Source: Sphingobacteriales bacterium | GTDB taxonomy: Bacteria; Bacteroidota; Bacteroidia; Chitinophagales; Chitinophagaceae | Assembly: GCA_024640385.1 (NCBI GenBank) | Contig: JAHEFC010000146.1 | Coordinates: 1 to 9,148 of the forward strand | Length of the DNA stretch: 9,148 bases | Direction of reading: 5' to 3' | Shown: positions 1 to 5,815 of the stretch, piece by piece | Layout: each line of letters begins with the position of its first letter | Numbering within the stretch: position 1 is the first letter of the stretch | Notes under the pieces: generated by a model | What the model saw: the letters and a program-made list of their open reading frames with translations, nothing else | Told to the model about the DNA's origin: nothing | The model's database searches: none | Made by a program: the position numbers and the translations under genes

Positions 1-51
1 AATGATATCCCCTTTCAGTTTTTTACCACCGTTGACTTCGAAAGAGAACAT
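1..51 (-). CDS. murA: UDP-N-acetylglucosamine 1-carboxyvinyltransferase, N-terminal 17 codons only
   Basis: The complement of 49-51 is ATG, and the frame stays open to the window edge, giving MFSFEVNGGKKLKGDII. The pattern FEVxGGxxLKGxI is the known N-terminus of MurA, the cytoplasmic enzyme that transfers enolpyruvate from PEP to UDP-GlcNAc in the first committed step of peptidoglycan synthesis. The catalytic residues lie outside the window. It begins 9 bp after the stop of the DUF4290 gene on the same strand, with no promoter-like box or Shine-Dalgarno site in the gap, so the two are probably co-transcribed. From general knowledge, a DUF4290 gene next to murA is a common Bacteroidota arrangement. 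The call rests on only 17 residues plus context. Confidence 0.8.
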   Translation of the reverse strand, partial: MFSFEVNGGKKLKGDII

Positions 52-60
52 GTAATGGTT

Positions 61-750
61 TTATTTGAACCTTTTCTTCTTGAAATTCTGCTGTGGGCCG
101 CGGTTCTTACTTTGGTTCTGCCTGTTTCCCCCGCCACCACCACCGCCGCGATTGTCGCGAAAGTTGCCGCTTTTGCTGCGCTTTGAAAATCTGTCGTCAC
201 GCTCACGTTCCCTGAACATTTTTACAAATGGCGTATTGGTGAAATCCAGCTGTCCTTTTGTAATGCTGTTCAGTTCACTCCTGATGGCGTCATCATGGGC
301 CATTTCCTTATGCCAGTTGCTGTAGGCCAGTTTCATATAATAAGCTACTGCGTTGGCGAAACCCGAACGTTTTTCGGGATTCTCTTCTTTCAGTGCTTTT
401 TCAATGACCAGCTCCAGATTTTTGCCAAGGTGAGAGTATTTTGGATGGCGTTTTGGGTAAGGGAGCGGTTTTGGACGGGCAAAAAGTTTTTCCCTGGTTG
501 GGATCGGGTAAGGACTTTTCACGTCCAGTTTAAAATCGGAAACCAGGAACAGGTGATCCCAGAGTTTATGCCTGAAATCTTCCACATTCTTGAGGTGGGG
601 ATTCAGGAAGCCCATAAGTTCTATAACATTGGCCACATTGGCCTGCCTGAGATCAGGATCTTCGATAGTTGTGATATGGTCTATCATCTTCTGGATGTGC
701 CGCCCATACTCCTTCATCACCAGATGATTTCTTGATGTATTATACTCCAT
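61..750 (-). CDS. DUF4290 domain-containing protein with RGG/Gly-rich basic tail
   Basis: This 229-residue protein matches the DUF4290 family of Bacteroidota, whose function is unknown. The MEYN start followed by EYGRHIQKMI is typical. The folded part spans about residues 1-180 and is mostly helical; it includes a proline-rich stretch around residues 79-105 (YPIPTR, KPLPYPKRHPKY). There is no signal peptide or membrane segment, so it should be cytoplasmic. From about residue 181 the sequence becomes basic and low in complexity, with RERERDD, seven glycines at 202-208, and a KKKRFK end. Tails like this often bind RNA or other polyanions, but that is inference. A clear TACATTTG box lies 5 bp before the ATG, which supports this start and suggests a very short leader. 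The gene leads into murA, hinting at a link to cell-wall synthesis or division. Confidence 0.88.
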   Translation of the reverse strand: MEYNTSRNHLVMKEYGRHIQKMIDHITTIEDPDLRQANVANVIELMGFLNPHLKNVEDFRHKLWDHLFLVSDFKLDVKSPYPIPTREKLFARPKPLPYPKRHPKYSHLGKNLELVIEKALKEENPEKRSGFANAVAYYMKLAYSNWHKEMAHDDAIRSELNSITKGQLDFTNTPFVKMFRERERDDRFSKRSKSGNFRDNRGGGGGGGNRQNQSKNRGPQQNFKKKRFK

Positions 751-755
751 AGGGG

Positions 756-763
756 CAAATGTA
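756..763 (-). promoter_or_regulatory. Bacteroidota-type -7 box for the DUF4290 gene, with a duplicated copy upstream
   Basis: On the minus strand this reads TACATTTG, a full match to TAnnTTTG. It ends 5 bp before the ATG at 750, so transcription would start at or within a few bases of the start codon. A second near-match, AATATTTG, lies 20 bp upstream (complement of 776-783). Both sit in a 9-bp direct repeat, GGGGCAAAT on the plus strand at 752-760 and 772-780. I see no good TTG element at the usual -33 distance. The 7-bp repeat array begins at 790, close behind. Confidence 0.5.
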
Positions 764-789
764 ATTGTTTCGGGGCAAATATTGAGTCA

Positions 790-999
790 GGCGAGAGGTG
801 AAAGGTGAAAGGCGAGAGGCGAAGGGCGAGAGGCGAGAGGCGAGAGGCGAAGGGCGAGAGGCGTTAGATGCATTAAATGCCCCTAATTCGCCTTCCATCT
901 ATCGCCTATCGCCTCCCATCTATCGTCTATCGCCTCTCGTCTCTCGCCTATCGCCTCCCATCTCTCGCCTCTCGTCTCTCGCCTCTCGTCTATCTCGCC
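790..999. repeat. Inverted pair of heptamer arrays (GGCGAGA / TCTCGCC)
   Basis: The plus strand carries ten consecutive 7-bp units at 790-859 (six GGCGAGA, two GGCGAAG, two GGTGAAA) and a partial GGCG at 860-863. A non-repetitive centre follows at 864-885, containing the small palindrome GCATT-A-AATGC at 870-880. The complementary array then runs from 886 to 990 as fifteen units (TCTCGCC, TCTCGTC, TATCGCC, TATCGTC, TCCCATC, TTCCATC, ATTCGCC), with one more TCTCGCC at 993-999 after two extra bases. The arms could pair in several registers into a hairpin of about 70 bp. In the transcript of the minus-strand T9SS cargo gene, the purine arm comes first, straight after the stop codon. It may act as a terminator or 3'-end stabiliser, or be a selfish or slippage-grown repeat. 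It is not CRISPR: there are no spacers. Confidence 0.9.
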
Positions 1000-2165
1000 A
1001 AAAACACCCTCTTAACCACCTGTTCCCCGGTTTCGCCGTTCCTGACCCTCAGCCAATAGGTTCCACTGGGATATTGCCGGTTAAGCGCCAGCTGGAAAGA
1101 GGTCATGCCGGATCCCTTATAGGTCCTGGACAACAATGTCTGCCCGCTCATGCTCACCAGGTCGGCTACAATTTGCCCGGTTTGGGGACTGCCGAAGCTG
1201 ACGTTGATGTTGTTCACCACCGGATTTGGGTAGACTTCGGGATCCATCGGCCCCTCGTCGCTGAATGAAACATACTGTATTGAAGTATACGAGGCGAAGT
1301 TTTGCTGGTCCAGCTGTTTCACACGGTAGTACAGTTTACCCTTTGCATTTCCATTGAGGTCGTGGGTGTAACTATAGGTCTTAGTGCCCCGGCCCTGGGC
1401 AGGGATCTCAGTGATGGGTATAAAGGTTCGCCCGTTCCTACTCCATTCAACCACATAGCGATTGGCCATGTTTTCGTTATCAGTTGTCCATCGGATATCT
1501 ACCATCTTATTCTTCCTGCTTACATTCAGGTCTCTCATTCCCGATGAAAGGATCATCAAAGGGCAGAAGTAATAAACCACCCGGATGGTCACGTCACTGA
1601 CAGCTGCCACTTCAAGTTTATAATTGTCGTTTCCGGTAGTCATGAGAAAACTGCCATTATTGAAATAAGTGAAGTTCACCGTTCCGGTTCCATTATAGGC
1701 GGTTGTACTCGTTGTTGTTCTTGTCAGTACACGGTTTGAGAACAGCACATCGGGGCCTATATGCACGGATGTATCCGGGTCAACGCCGGCTTGTCCAAGA
1801 TCAAAAGGTCCATAAGAACGGGAGGTTGTAGCCGAAACAGCAATACCCGGACCTGACAGACTTGTTGACCTGTTATAATCCATGGTGTAAATGACCCTCG
1901 CGGTTGAATCACGGTTCACCAGGTCCATTTCAATTGTTGTTGTAACCGTTGTGCGCGTTGAAACACAGTTCAGTATGCCTGTTGCAGGATCGAATTTGTT
2001 GAACGGAACCGTGCTGTTGAATGGCAGCACTCCCGAAAGATGGACTTGCTGAACAATGGAATCAACAACAAAGCCTGAGGAACATGCAGTGCACTGGGCT
2101 TGTGTTAGTTGTGGAGATATTGTATAGAGTAATACAATACCTAAAAGCAGGTAGATTTTTTTCAT
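990..2165 (-). CDS. Secreted protein: choice-of-anchor E-like domain, FN3-like domain, T9SS type A sorting tail
   Basis: This 391-residue protein is probably exported by Sec and then moved to the cell surface or medium by the type IX secretion system. Residues 1-24 form a signal peptide (MKK, hydrophobic core IYLLLGIVLLY, then TQAQ). Residues 25-201 are rich in Thr and Ser beta strands; KFDPATGIL, a GTGTVNFTY motif, and a closing SDVTIRVVYYFCP resemble the choice-of-anchor E family. Residues 208-300 look like a fibronectin type III-type fold (IRWTTDNE, YVVEWSRNG, YYRVKQLD). Residues 310-391 are the Por-secretion tail, with VYPNPVVNNINV, PSGTYWLRV and a basic VVKRVFLAR end. The frame stays open up to 2297, but that longer start lies upstream of the likely promoter and would bury the signal peptide, so 2165 is preferred. 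No enzymatic motif is visible; an adhesin or surface role is inference. The last codons lie inside the heptamer array. Confidence 0.85.
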   Translation of the reverse strand: MKKIYLLLGIVLLYTISPQLTQAQCTACSSGFVVDSIVQQVHLSGVLPFNSTVPFNKFDPATGILNCVSTRTTVTTTIEMDLVNRDSTARVIYTMDYNRSTSLSGPGIAVSATTSRSYGPFDLGQAGVDPDTSVHIGPDVLFSNRVLTRTTTSTTAYNGTGTVNFTYFNNGSFLMTTGNDNYKLEVAAVSDVTIRVVYYFCPLMILSSGMRDLNVSRKNKMVDIRWTTDNENMANRYVVEWSRNGRTFIPITEIPAQGRGTKTYSYTHDLNGNAKGKLYYRVKQLDQQNFASYTSIQYVSFSDEGPMDPEVYPNPVVNNINVSFGSPQTGQIVADLVSMSGQTLLSRTYKGSGMTSFQLALNRQYPSGTYWLRVRNGETGEQVVKRVFLAR

Positions 2166-2203
2166 TGGATACGGATTTTCAGTTAACGGACTGTTATCGG
2201 CCA

Positions 2204-2234
2204 TAAAAATACTCATGAAAGGCTGCATTGTCAA
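2204..2234 (-). promoter_or_regulatory. Candidate promoter of the T9SS cargo gene
   Basis: On the minus strand TTG (2232-2234) is followed by a 20-bp gap and TATTTTTA (2204-2211), a 7-of-8 match to TAnnTTTG. This spacing fits the Bacteroidota -33/-7 promoter. The predicted transcription start is about 30 bases before the ATG at 2165. That excludes the longer open frame beginning at 2297. Confidence 0.45.
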
Positions 2235-2281
2235 TAGCATCCGGGAGTTTTTAATCCCCTTTCGGCTGATATTTTTTCCAC

Positions 2282-2289
2282 TAGTTTTG
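2282..2289 (+). promoter_or_regulatory. -7 box of the glycosyltransferase promoter
   Basis: TAGTTTTG is a full match to TAnnTTTG and lies 15 bp before the ATG at 2305. The nearest -33-like element is the weak TTTC at 2260-2263, 18 bp upstream. The 139-bp gap at 2166-2304 thus holds two divergent promoters, one for the T9SS cargo gene and one for this gene. Confidence 0.5.
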
Positions 2290-2304
2290 TAACACATTGA
2301 GTAT

Positions 2305-3429
2305 ATGAAGATTGCGGTAAATGCGAGATTTTCGGGTCAGATCATAACAGAAGGCTACGGCCGCTTCACCAACGGACTGGTGGATGCGATGGCATCTGCA
2401 GAACCTGGTGATGAGTTCATCATGATGTATGACCGGCAGCCTGAAGTTTCGTTTATACGTAGACGTAATGTCAGGGAGATGGTCAAGGGCCCTGCTGCAA
2501 GGCACCCGTTGCTCTGGAAACTGTGGTACGATGTGAGTATGCCGGCTATGGCTGGAAAAGTGAAAGCGGATGTGATATTTTCCCCGGATGGTTTCTGTTC
2601 ACTGCGCAGTTCAATACCACAGGTGCTTGCCATTCACGACCTCGCATATCTGCATTTCCCTGCAGGCATCAGCAGATTCTACCGCTGGTACTACCGGCAT
2701 TATACGCCGCAGTTCATCAGAAAGGCCAGGCATATTGTCACCGTATCAGAGTTTTCAATGCGCGACATCATAGATCATTATCCCCAGGCAAAAGGGAAGA
2801 TATCTGTGATACATAATGCTGCAGATGCAGGATTCCGACCCCTGGATTGGAAAACAAAGGAAGTGGTGAAAGAAAAATATGCCGGGGGCAGCGAATATTT
2901 CCTGTATGCCGGTTCAATTCATCCCCGAAAGAACCTGTTGAATCTGCTGAAGGGATTTTCCTGGTTCAAGAAACGACAGCGCAGCAGCATGAAACTGGTC
3001 CTTGCAGGAAGGCTGGCATGGGGAGCAGATGAATTCATTAAACTGTTGCAGTCTTACAAATACAGGGAAGAAGTGATCCTGGCGGGCTATGTTCCTGACC
3101 TGGAGATGCAACAACTGGCAGGATCGGCCTATGCATTGGTATATCCTTCATACTGGGAGGGATTTGGACTGCCGGTACTGGAGGCCATGCAATCGGGTGT
3201 TCCTGTTATAACATCTTCCAACAGTTCGATGCCCGAGATCTGCGGAGATGCTGCCATGTATTGCGAGCCGGGTGACAGTGAAGCCTGGGGTAAAGCTATG
3301 GGGCAGCTGTATAAGGATGAGAACTACCGCAGTGAACTGATCGAAAAGGGAATGGCAAAGGCATCGGAGTTCCGTTGGGAGAAAAGTGCAGAAAAACTCA
3401 GGGAAATATTTGAAAACGCTATAAAATAG
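2305..3429 (+). CDS. Glycosyltransferase family 4 (GT-B fold)
   Basis: This 374-residue protein has the two-domain GT-B layout of GT4 retaining glycosyltransferases. The N-terminal acceptor domain (about 1-185) opens with MKIAVNARF and EGYGRFTNGL, a variant of the usual GGIGRY loop, and contains AIHDLAY and VTVSEFS. The C-terminal nucleotide-sugar domain (about 195-374) has AGSIHPRKN (202-210) and VLAGRLAWG. The EX7E motif lies at E285 to E293 (EGFGLPVLE), followed by SGVPVITSS. There is no signal peptide or membrane segment, so it should work at the cytoplasmic face of the inner membrane. A role in surface polysaccharide assembly is inferred from the family; donor and acceptor sugars cannot be read from the sequence. 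It has its own promoter-like box and is followed at once by an inverted repeat, so it is probably transcribed alone, unlike many polysaccharide cluster genes. Confidence 0.9.
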   Translation: MKIAVNARFSGQIITEGYGRFTNGLVDAMASAEPGDEFIMMYDRQPEVSFIRRRNVREMVKGPAARHPLLWKLWYDVSMPAMAGKVKADVIFSPDGFCSLRSSIPQVLAIHDLAYLHFPAGISRFYRWYYRHYTPQFIRKARHIVTVSEFSMRDIIDHYPQAKGKISVIHNAADAGFRPLDWKTKEVVKEKYAGGSEYFLYAGSIHPRKNLLNLLKGFSWFKKRQRSSMKLVLAGRLAWGADEFIKLLQSYKYREEVILAGYVPDLEMQQLAGSAYALVYPSYWEGFGLPVLEAMQSGVPVITSSNSSMPEICGDAAMYCEPGDSEAWGKAMGQLYKDENYRSELIEKGMAKASEFRWEKSAEKLREIFENAIK

Positions 3430-3505
3430 AGAGAAAGATAGGCAGAGAGGAAGAGAGAAAGAGAAATTGAACGCTTTCTCTCCGCCTCTCTTTTTCTCTT
3501 CCTCT
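3430..3505. repeat. Inverted pair of octamer arrays (AGAGRAAG / CTTYCTCT), hairpin after the GT4 gene
   Basis: Four 8-bp units start on the base after the GT4 stop codon: AGAGAAAG, ATAGGCAG, AGAGGAAG and AGAGAAAG (3430-3461). After 12 bp come four complementary units: CTTTCTCT, CCGCCTCT, CTTTTTCT and CTTCCTCT (3474-3505). The arms pair in register around the 12-base loop. In a shifted register 3444-3463 pairs with 3488-3507 at 19 of 20 positions, the exception being a possible G-U pair. Bases 3444-3466 are all purine and 3485-3508 all pyrimidine. It separates the GT4 gene from the gldC promoter, so a terminator or insulating hairpin is the simplest role, though the classic GC stem with a T run is missing. 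Confidence 0.82.
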
Positions 3506-3514
3506 CTTAGGTTG

Positions 3515-3522
3515 TATCTTCG
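3515..3522 (+). promoter_or_regulatory. -7 box of the gldC operon promoter
   Basis: TATCTTCG matches TAnnTTTG at 7 of 8 positions and lies 17 bp before the gldC ATG. The stretch at the -33 distance is the pyrimidine arm of the octamer array (TTTTTC), so the repeat and the promoter touch. No Shine-Dalgarno site is present between the box and the ATG. Confidence 0.42.
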
Positions 3523-3539
3523 CGTTTTAAAACAAAATA

Positions 3540-3890
3540 ATGCATAAGTCAACGATAACGGTAGATGTGCACCTGGATAATGACAAGATCCCTGACAAGA
3601 TCAACTGGAGTGCAACGGAAAGTACGGCCCAGGATGCCCAGGATGCCAAAGCCATGATGCTTTCGTTCTGGGATGGCAATGAAAAAGCGGCATTGAGGAT
3701 CGATCTCTGGACCAAGGAAATGATGATGGATGAGATGGCTGATTTTATTTACCAGAACATGATGACCATGGCGGATAGTTTTGAGCGTGCTACCAAACAG
3801 GCAGATCTGGCCAGGGATATGAAGATCTTTGCCAAGGCCTTCCTGAAAAAATTCCAGGAGAATCTGGAAAAGAGCAATCCACAAAAATAA
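3540..3890 (+). CDS. gldC: Gliding motility protein GldC
   Basis: This 116-residue protein aligns by eye over its whole length with GldC: HKSTITVDVHLD at the start, then KIPDKINWSA, AKAMMLSFWDG and ALRIDLWTKEM, then a helical part with FIYQNM and RDMKIFAKAFLKKF. GldC is a small soluble protein of Bacteroidota, first identified through gliding motility genes in Flavobacterium; its precise role is not settled and it is not a core subunit of the T9SS channel. There is no signal peptide. The gene is the first of a tight group with a YqeY-family and a CvpA-family gene, and has a promoter-like box 17 bp upstream. A T9SS cargo gene in the same window fits an organism with this machinery, but gldC is also found in non-gliding Bacteroidota, so motility does not follow. 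Confidence 0.93.
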   Translation: MHKSTITVDVHLDNDKIPDKINWSATESTAQDAQDAKAMMLSFWDGNEKAALRIDLWTKEMMMDEMADFIYQNMMTMADSFERATKQADLARDMKIFAKAFLKKFQENLEKSNPQK

Positions 3891-3894
3891 TTTT

Positions 3895-4350
3895 ATGTCG
3901 CTGGAGAAACAGATAAACGATCAGTTGAAAACAGCCATGCTGGCCAAAGACGAGAAATCTTTGCGGGCATTGAGGGCTATTAAGGCCGCGATACTGCTTG
4001 CCAAAACTTCAGAAGGGGCGGGAGGGGAACTCAAACCTGAGGATGAATTGAAAATGTTGCAGAAACTGGTGAAGCAAAGGAAAGACTCCGAAGAGATCTT
4101 CAGGCAGCAGAACAGGCCTGAACTGGCGCAGAAGGAAGCCGAGGAGATCGAAGTGATCGAGAAATTCCTGCCCAGCCAGATGGGTGCAGAAGAGTTGAAA
4201 GCAGCATTGCAAAATATCATTGCGGAGGTGGGAGCCACATCTCCTGCTGACATGGGCAAGGTGATGGGGGTGGCCACCAGGCAACTGGCAGGAAAGGCTG
4301 ACGGTAAAGCCATATCTTCCCTAGTTAAGGAAATACTCAGTGGATTGTAG
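3895..4350 (+). CDS. yqeY: GatB/YqeY domain-containing protein
   Basis: This 151-residue, highly charged, mostly helical protein carries the YqeY family signatures in order: LRALRAIKAAI (23-33), KQRKDSEEIFRQQNRPELA (60-78), EIEVIEKFLPSQM (84-96), DMGKVMG (119-125) and GKADGKAISSLVKEIL (133-148). YqeY resembles the C-terminal tRNA-binding region of GatB, a subunit of the Asp/Glu-tRNA amidotransferase, but as a free-standing protein it lacks the amidotransferase core, and its cellular role is poorly known. Involvement with tRNA is inference from homology. The start follows the gldC stop by 4 bp and the stop precedes the CvpA-family start by 3 bp, so the three genes are almost certainly on one message. 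There is no Shine-Dalgarno site. Confidence 0.92.
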   Translation: MSLEKQINDQLKTAMLAKDEKSLRALRAIKAAILLAKTSEGAGGELKPEDELKMLQKLVKQRKDSEEIFRQQNRPELAQKEAEEIEVIEKFLPSQMGAEELKAALQNIIAEVGATSPADMGKVMGVATRQLAGKADGKAISSLVKEILSGL

Positions 4351-4353
4351 CCG

Positions 4354-4902
4354 ATGATGATCGACATTATATTCCTGTTCATCCTGGTCTCTGCCGCCGT
4401 TAATGGTTTCAGGAAAGGGATCATAGGTGCTGCTTTTTCATTTGCTGCATTTTTTATTGCACTGGCTGCTGCGTTGAAATTGTCGGCCCTGGTAGCGGAA
4501 TACCTGCAGAAAAGTTTTGATAAACCTGCAGCATGGTGGCCATTTGTGGCATTCATGCTTGTTTTCATTGCGGTAAGCGGATTGATCAGTGTGGCAGCAA
4601 GAGTACTTGATAAAACACTTGATCTTGTGATGCTGGGCTGGGTGAATAAAATTGGAGGGTTTCTTATATATGCTATATTGTATACATTAATATTCAGTGT
4701 GGTCATTTTCTATTACGACCAGATATTGCATATTTCAGATGCGACCAAGGAGGAATCAAAGGTTTATGCATATATTGAACCCTGGGGCGAGTGGACTATG
4801 CAGGCACTGGGAAAGGTGATCCCGGTTTTCAAAGATGTTTTTGCCGAAATGGAGGATTTTTTCCAGCAAGTGGGAGAAGACATTAGGAAATCAGGGCACT
4901 GA
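4354..4902 (+). CDS. cvpA: CvpA family inner membrane protein
   Basis: This 182-residue protein has four hydrophobic segments, at about residues 2-17, 23-48, 62-82 and 100-121, then a soluble amphipathic C-terminal region (125-182). The DxxFLxxxxxxxxxxGFRKGII start and the LDKTLDLVMLGWVNKIGG stretch before the last membrane segment match the CvpA (colicin V production) family. CvpA proteins are widespread inner membrane proteins linked to envelope integrity and stress tolerance in Proteobacteria; no biochemical activity is settled. Two adjacent ATG codons (4354 and 4357) could serve as the start. The first is 3 bp after the upstream stop, so translation is probably coupled. The alpha/beta hydrolase gene begins about 50 bp beyond the stop. 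Confidence 0.9.
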   Translation: MMIDIIFLFILVSAAVNGFRKGIIGAAFSFAAFFIALAAALKLSALVAEYLQKSFDKPAAWWPFVAFMLVFIAVSGLISVAARVLDKTLDLVMLGWVNKIGGFLIYAILYTLIFSVVIFYYDQILHISDATKEESKVYAYIEPWGEWTMQALGKVIPVFKDVFAEMEDFFQQVGEDIRKSGH

Positions 4903-4929
4903 CATCTTCAGTAATTCAGCAGAAAAAAT

Positions 4930-4949
4930 TATTTTAGCGTTCAAGGGAG
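4930..4949 (+). promoter_or_regulatory. -7-like box and Shine-Dalgarno site that set the TTG start of the hydrolase
   Basis: TATTTTAG at 4930-4937 matches TAnnTTTG at 7 of 8 positions and lies 17 bp before TTG 4955. AAGGGAG (4943-4949) lies 5 bp before that TTG and is a good Shine-Dalgarno core, the only convincing one in the window. Together they favour 4955 over the in-frame ATG at 4835, which lies inside the CvpA-family gene. Confidence 0.5.
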
Positions 4950-4954
4950 ATATT

Positions 4955-5734
4955 TTGGTACACGAGATAAAACAGACAGGAAAATTCAAGTACATCGAAG
5001 AGGGCGAGGGGGAACCCCTGCTGCTGCTTCATGGGCTATTTGGCGCATTGAGCAATTTTGAGTCATTGATCAGTTATTTCAAGAACACTCACAAAGTGAT
5101 CGTGCCCATGTTGCCTTTGTATGATCTTGATCTATTGCATACCTCGATCGGGGGCCTGGAGAAATACCTCCATAAATTCGTTGAAACGAAGGATTATAAG
5201 AACATTCATTTACTCGGGAACTCACTGGGAGGTCACGTAGCCCTTGTTCATGTGCTTCGCCATCCTGAAAGGATAAAATCTCTTATCCTTACCGGTAGTT
5301 CGGGTTTGTTTGAGAACGGGATGGGGGATACCTATCCCAAGAGAGGAGATTATGAGTATATCAAAAAGAAGACCGAGATCACTTTTTACGATCCGAAAAC
5401 AGCGAGCAAGGAACTGGTAGATGAAGTGTACGAGATCGTGAACACCAGGCTGAAAGCCATCAAGATCATAGCCCTGGCCAAAAGCGCCATCAGGAATAAT
5501 TTGGGAGAAGAACTCAGCCAGATCAAGAAACAAACGCTGCTGATCTGGGGTAATAATGATACCATCACACCGCCATTTGTGGCAAAGGAATTTAACCGGT
5601 TGATCCCCAACAGTGAACTTCATTTCATTGATAAATGCGGCCATGCTCCTATGATGGAAGTTCCGGATGAATTCAACAGGATCCTGGAGACTTTCCTGCA
5701 AAAGCTCAGCGAACCTGCGGCTTTGGTGAGCTGA
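4955..5734 (+). CDS. Alpha/beta hydrolase
   Basis: From TTG 4955 the protein has 259 residues, normal for a single-domain alpha/beta hydrolase. The catalytic machinery looks complete: HGLFG (26-30) forms the oxyanion region, GNSLGG (88-93) is the nucleophile elbow with Ser90, Asp202 lies in WGNNDTITP, and His230 lies in KCGHAPMMEVP. The frame is open back to an ATG at 4835, but those 40 extra residues mostly come from an out-of-frame overlap with the CvpA-family gene and do not resemble family N-termini, whereas MVHEIKQTGKFKYIEEGEGEP does. The TTG start is preceded by a good Shine-Dalgarno site. There is no signal peptide from this start, so it is probably cytoplasmic. Substrate cannot be predicted; esterase, lipase or C-C hydrolase chemistry are all possible. 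It follows the CvpA-family gene by 52 bp and may share its message. Confidence 0.88.
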   Translation: MVHEIKQTGKFKYIEEGEGEPLLLLHGLFGALSNFESLISYFKNTHKVIVPMLPLYDLDLLHTSIGGLEKYLHKFVETKDYKNIHLLGNSLGGHVALVHVLRHPERIKSLILTGSSGLFENGMGDTYPKRGDYEYIKKKTEITFYDPKTASKELVDEVYEIVNTRLKAIKIIALAKSAIRNNLGEELSQIKKQTLLIWGNNDTITPPFVAKEFNRLIPNSELHFIDKCGHAPMMEVPDEFNRILETFLQKLSEPAALVS

Positions 5735-5815
5735 TCCCCGGATGCAGCGGTTGCCTGCTATTTACCGTCTTTGTACTAATATTGGTTTTTTACGTTATTA
5801 TTATATACGAACTGA

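Noticed and set aside
15..735. Several small open frames opposite or within DUF4290
   Set aside because: They are shadows of the DUF4290 and murA frames, with no promoter or family resemblance.
790..999. CRISPR-like repeat array
   Set aside because: Units are 7 bp and contiguous, with no spacers and no cas genes nearby.
798..1268. 156-codon open frame on the plus strand through the heptamer array (repeating ERREA and YRLSP-like peptides)
   Set aside because: A 7-bp repeat reads as a 7-residue repeat in every frame, so openness follows from the array itself; the rest is antisense to the T9SS cargo gene.
2166..2297. 44-residue N-terminal extension of the T9SS cargo protein
   Set aside because: It would place a signal peptide internally and begins upstream of the likely promoter.
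3430..3508. REP-type palindromes with a partner RAYT transposase
   Set aside because: The units are simple purine octamers, not GC-rich REP hairpins, and no transposase is encoded in the window.
3921..4706. 261-codon open frame on the minus strand
   Set aside because: It lies antisense to the YqeY and CvpA genes, has biased Ala/Ser/Asn composition and no recognisable domain; the plus-strand genes are clear family members.
4835..4954. 40-residue N-terminal extension of the alpha/beta hydrolase
   Set aside because: It mostly overlaps the CvpA gene out of frame; the TTG at 4955 has a Shine-Dalgarno site and matches the family N-terminus.
5735..5815. Possible small RNA or terminator between the hydrolase and CBS genes
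   Set aside because: No convincing stem followed by a T run; only a weak promoter-like arrangement is visible.
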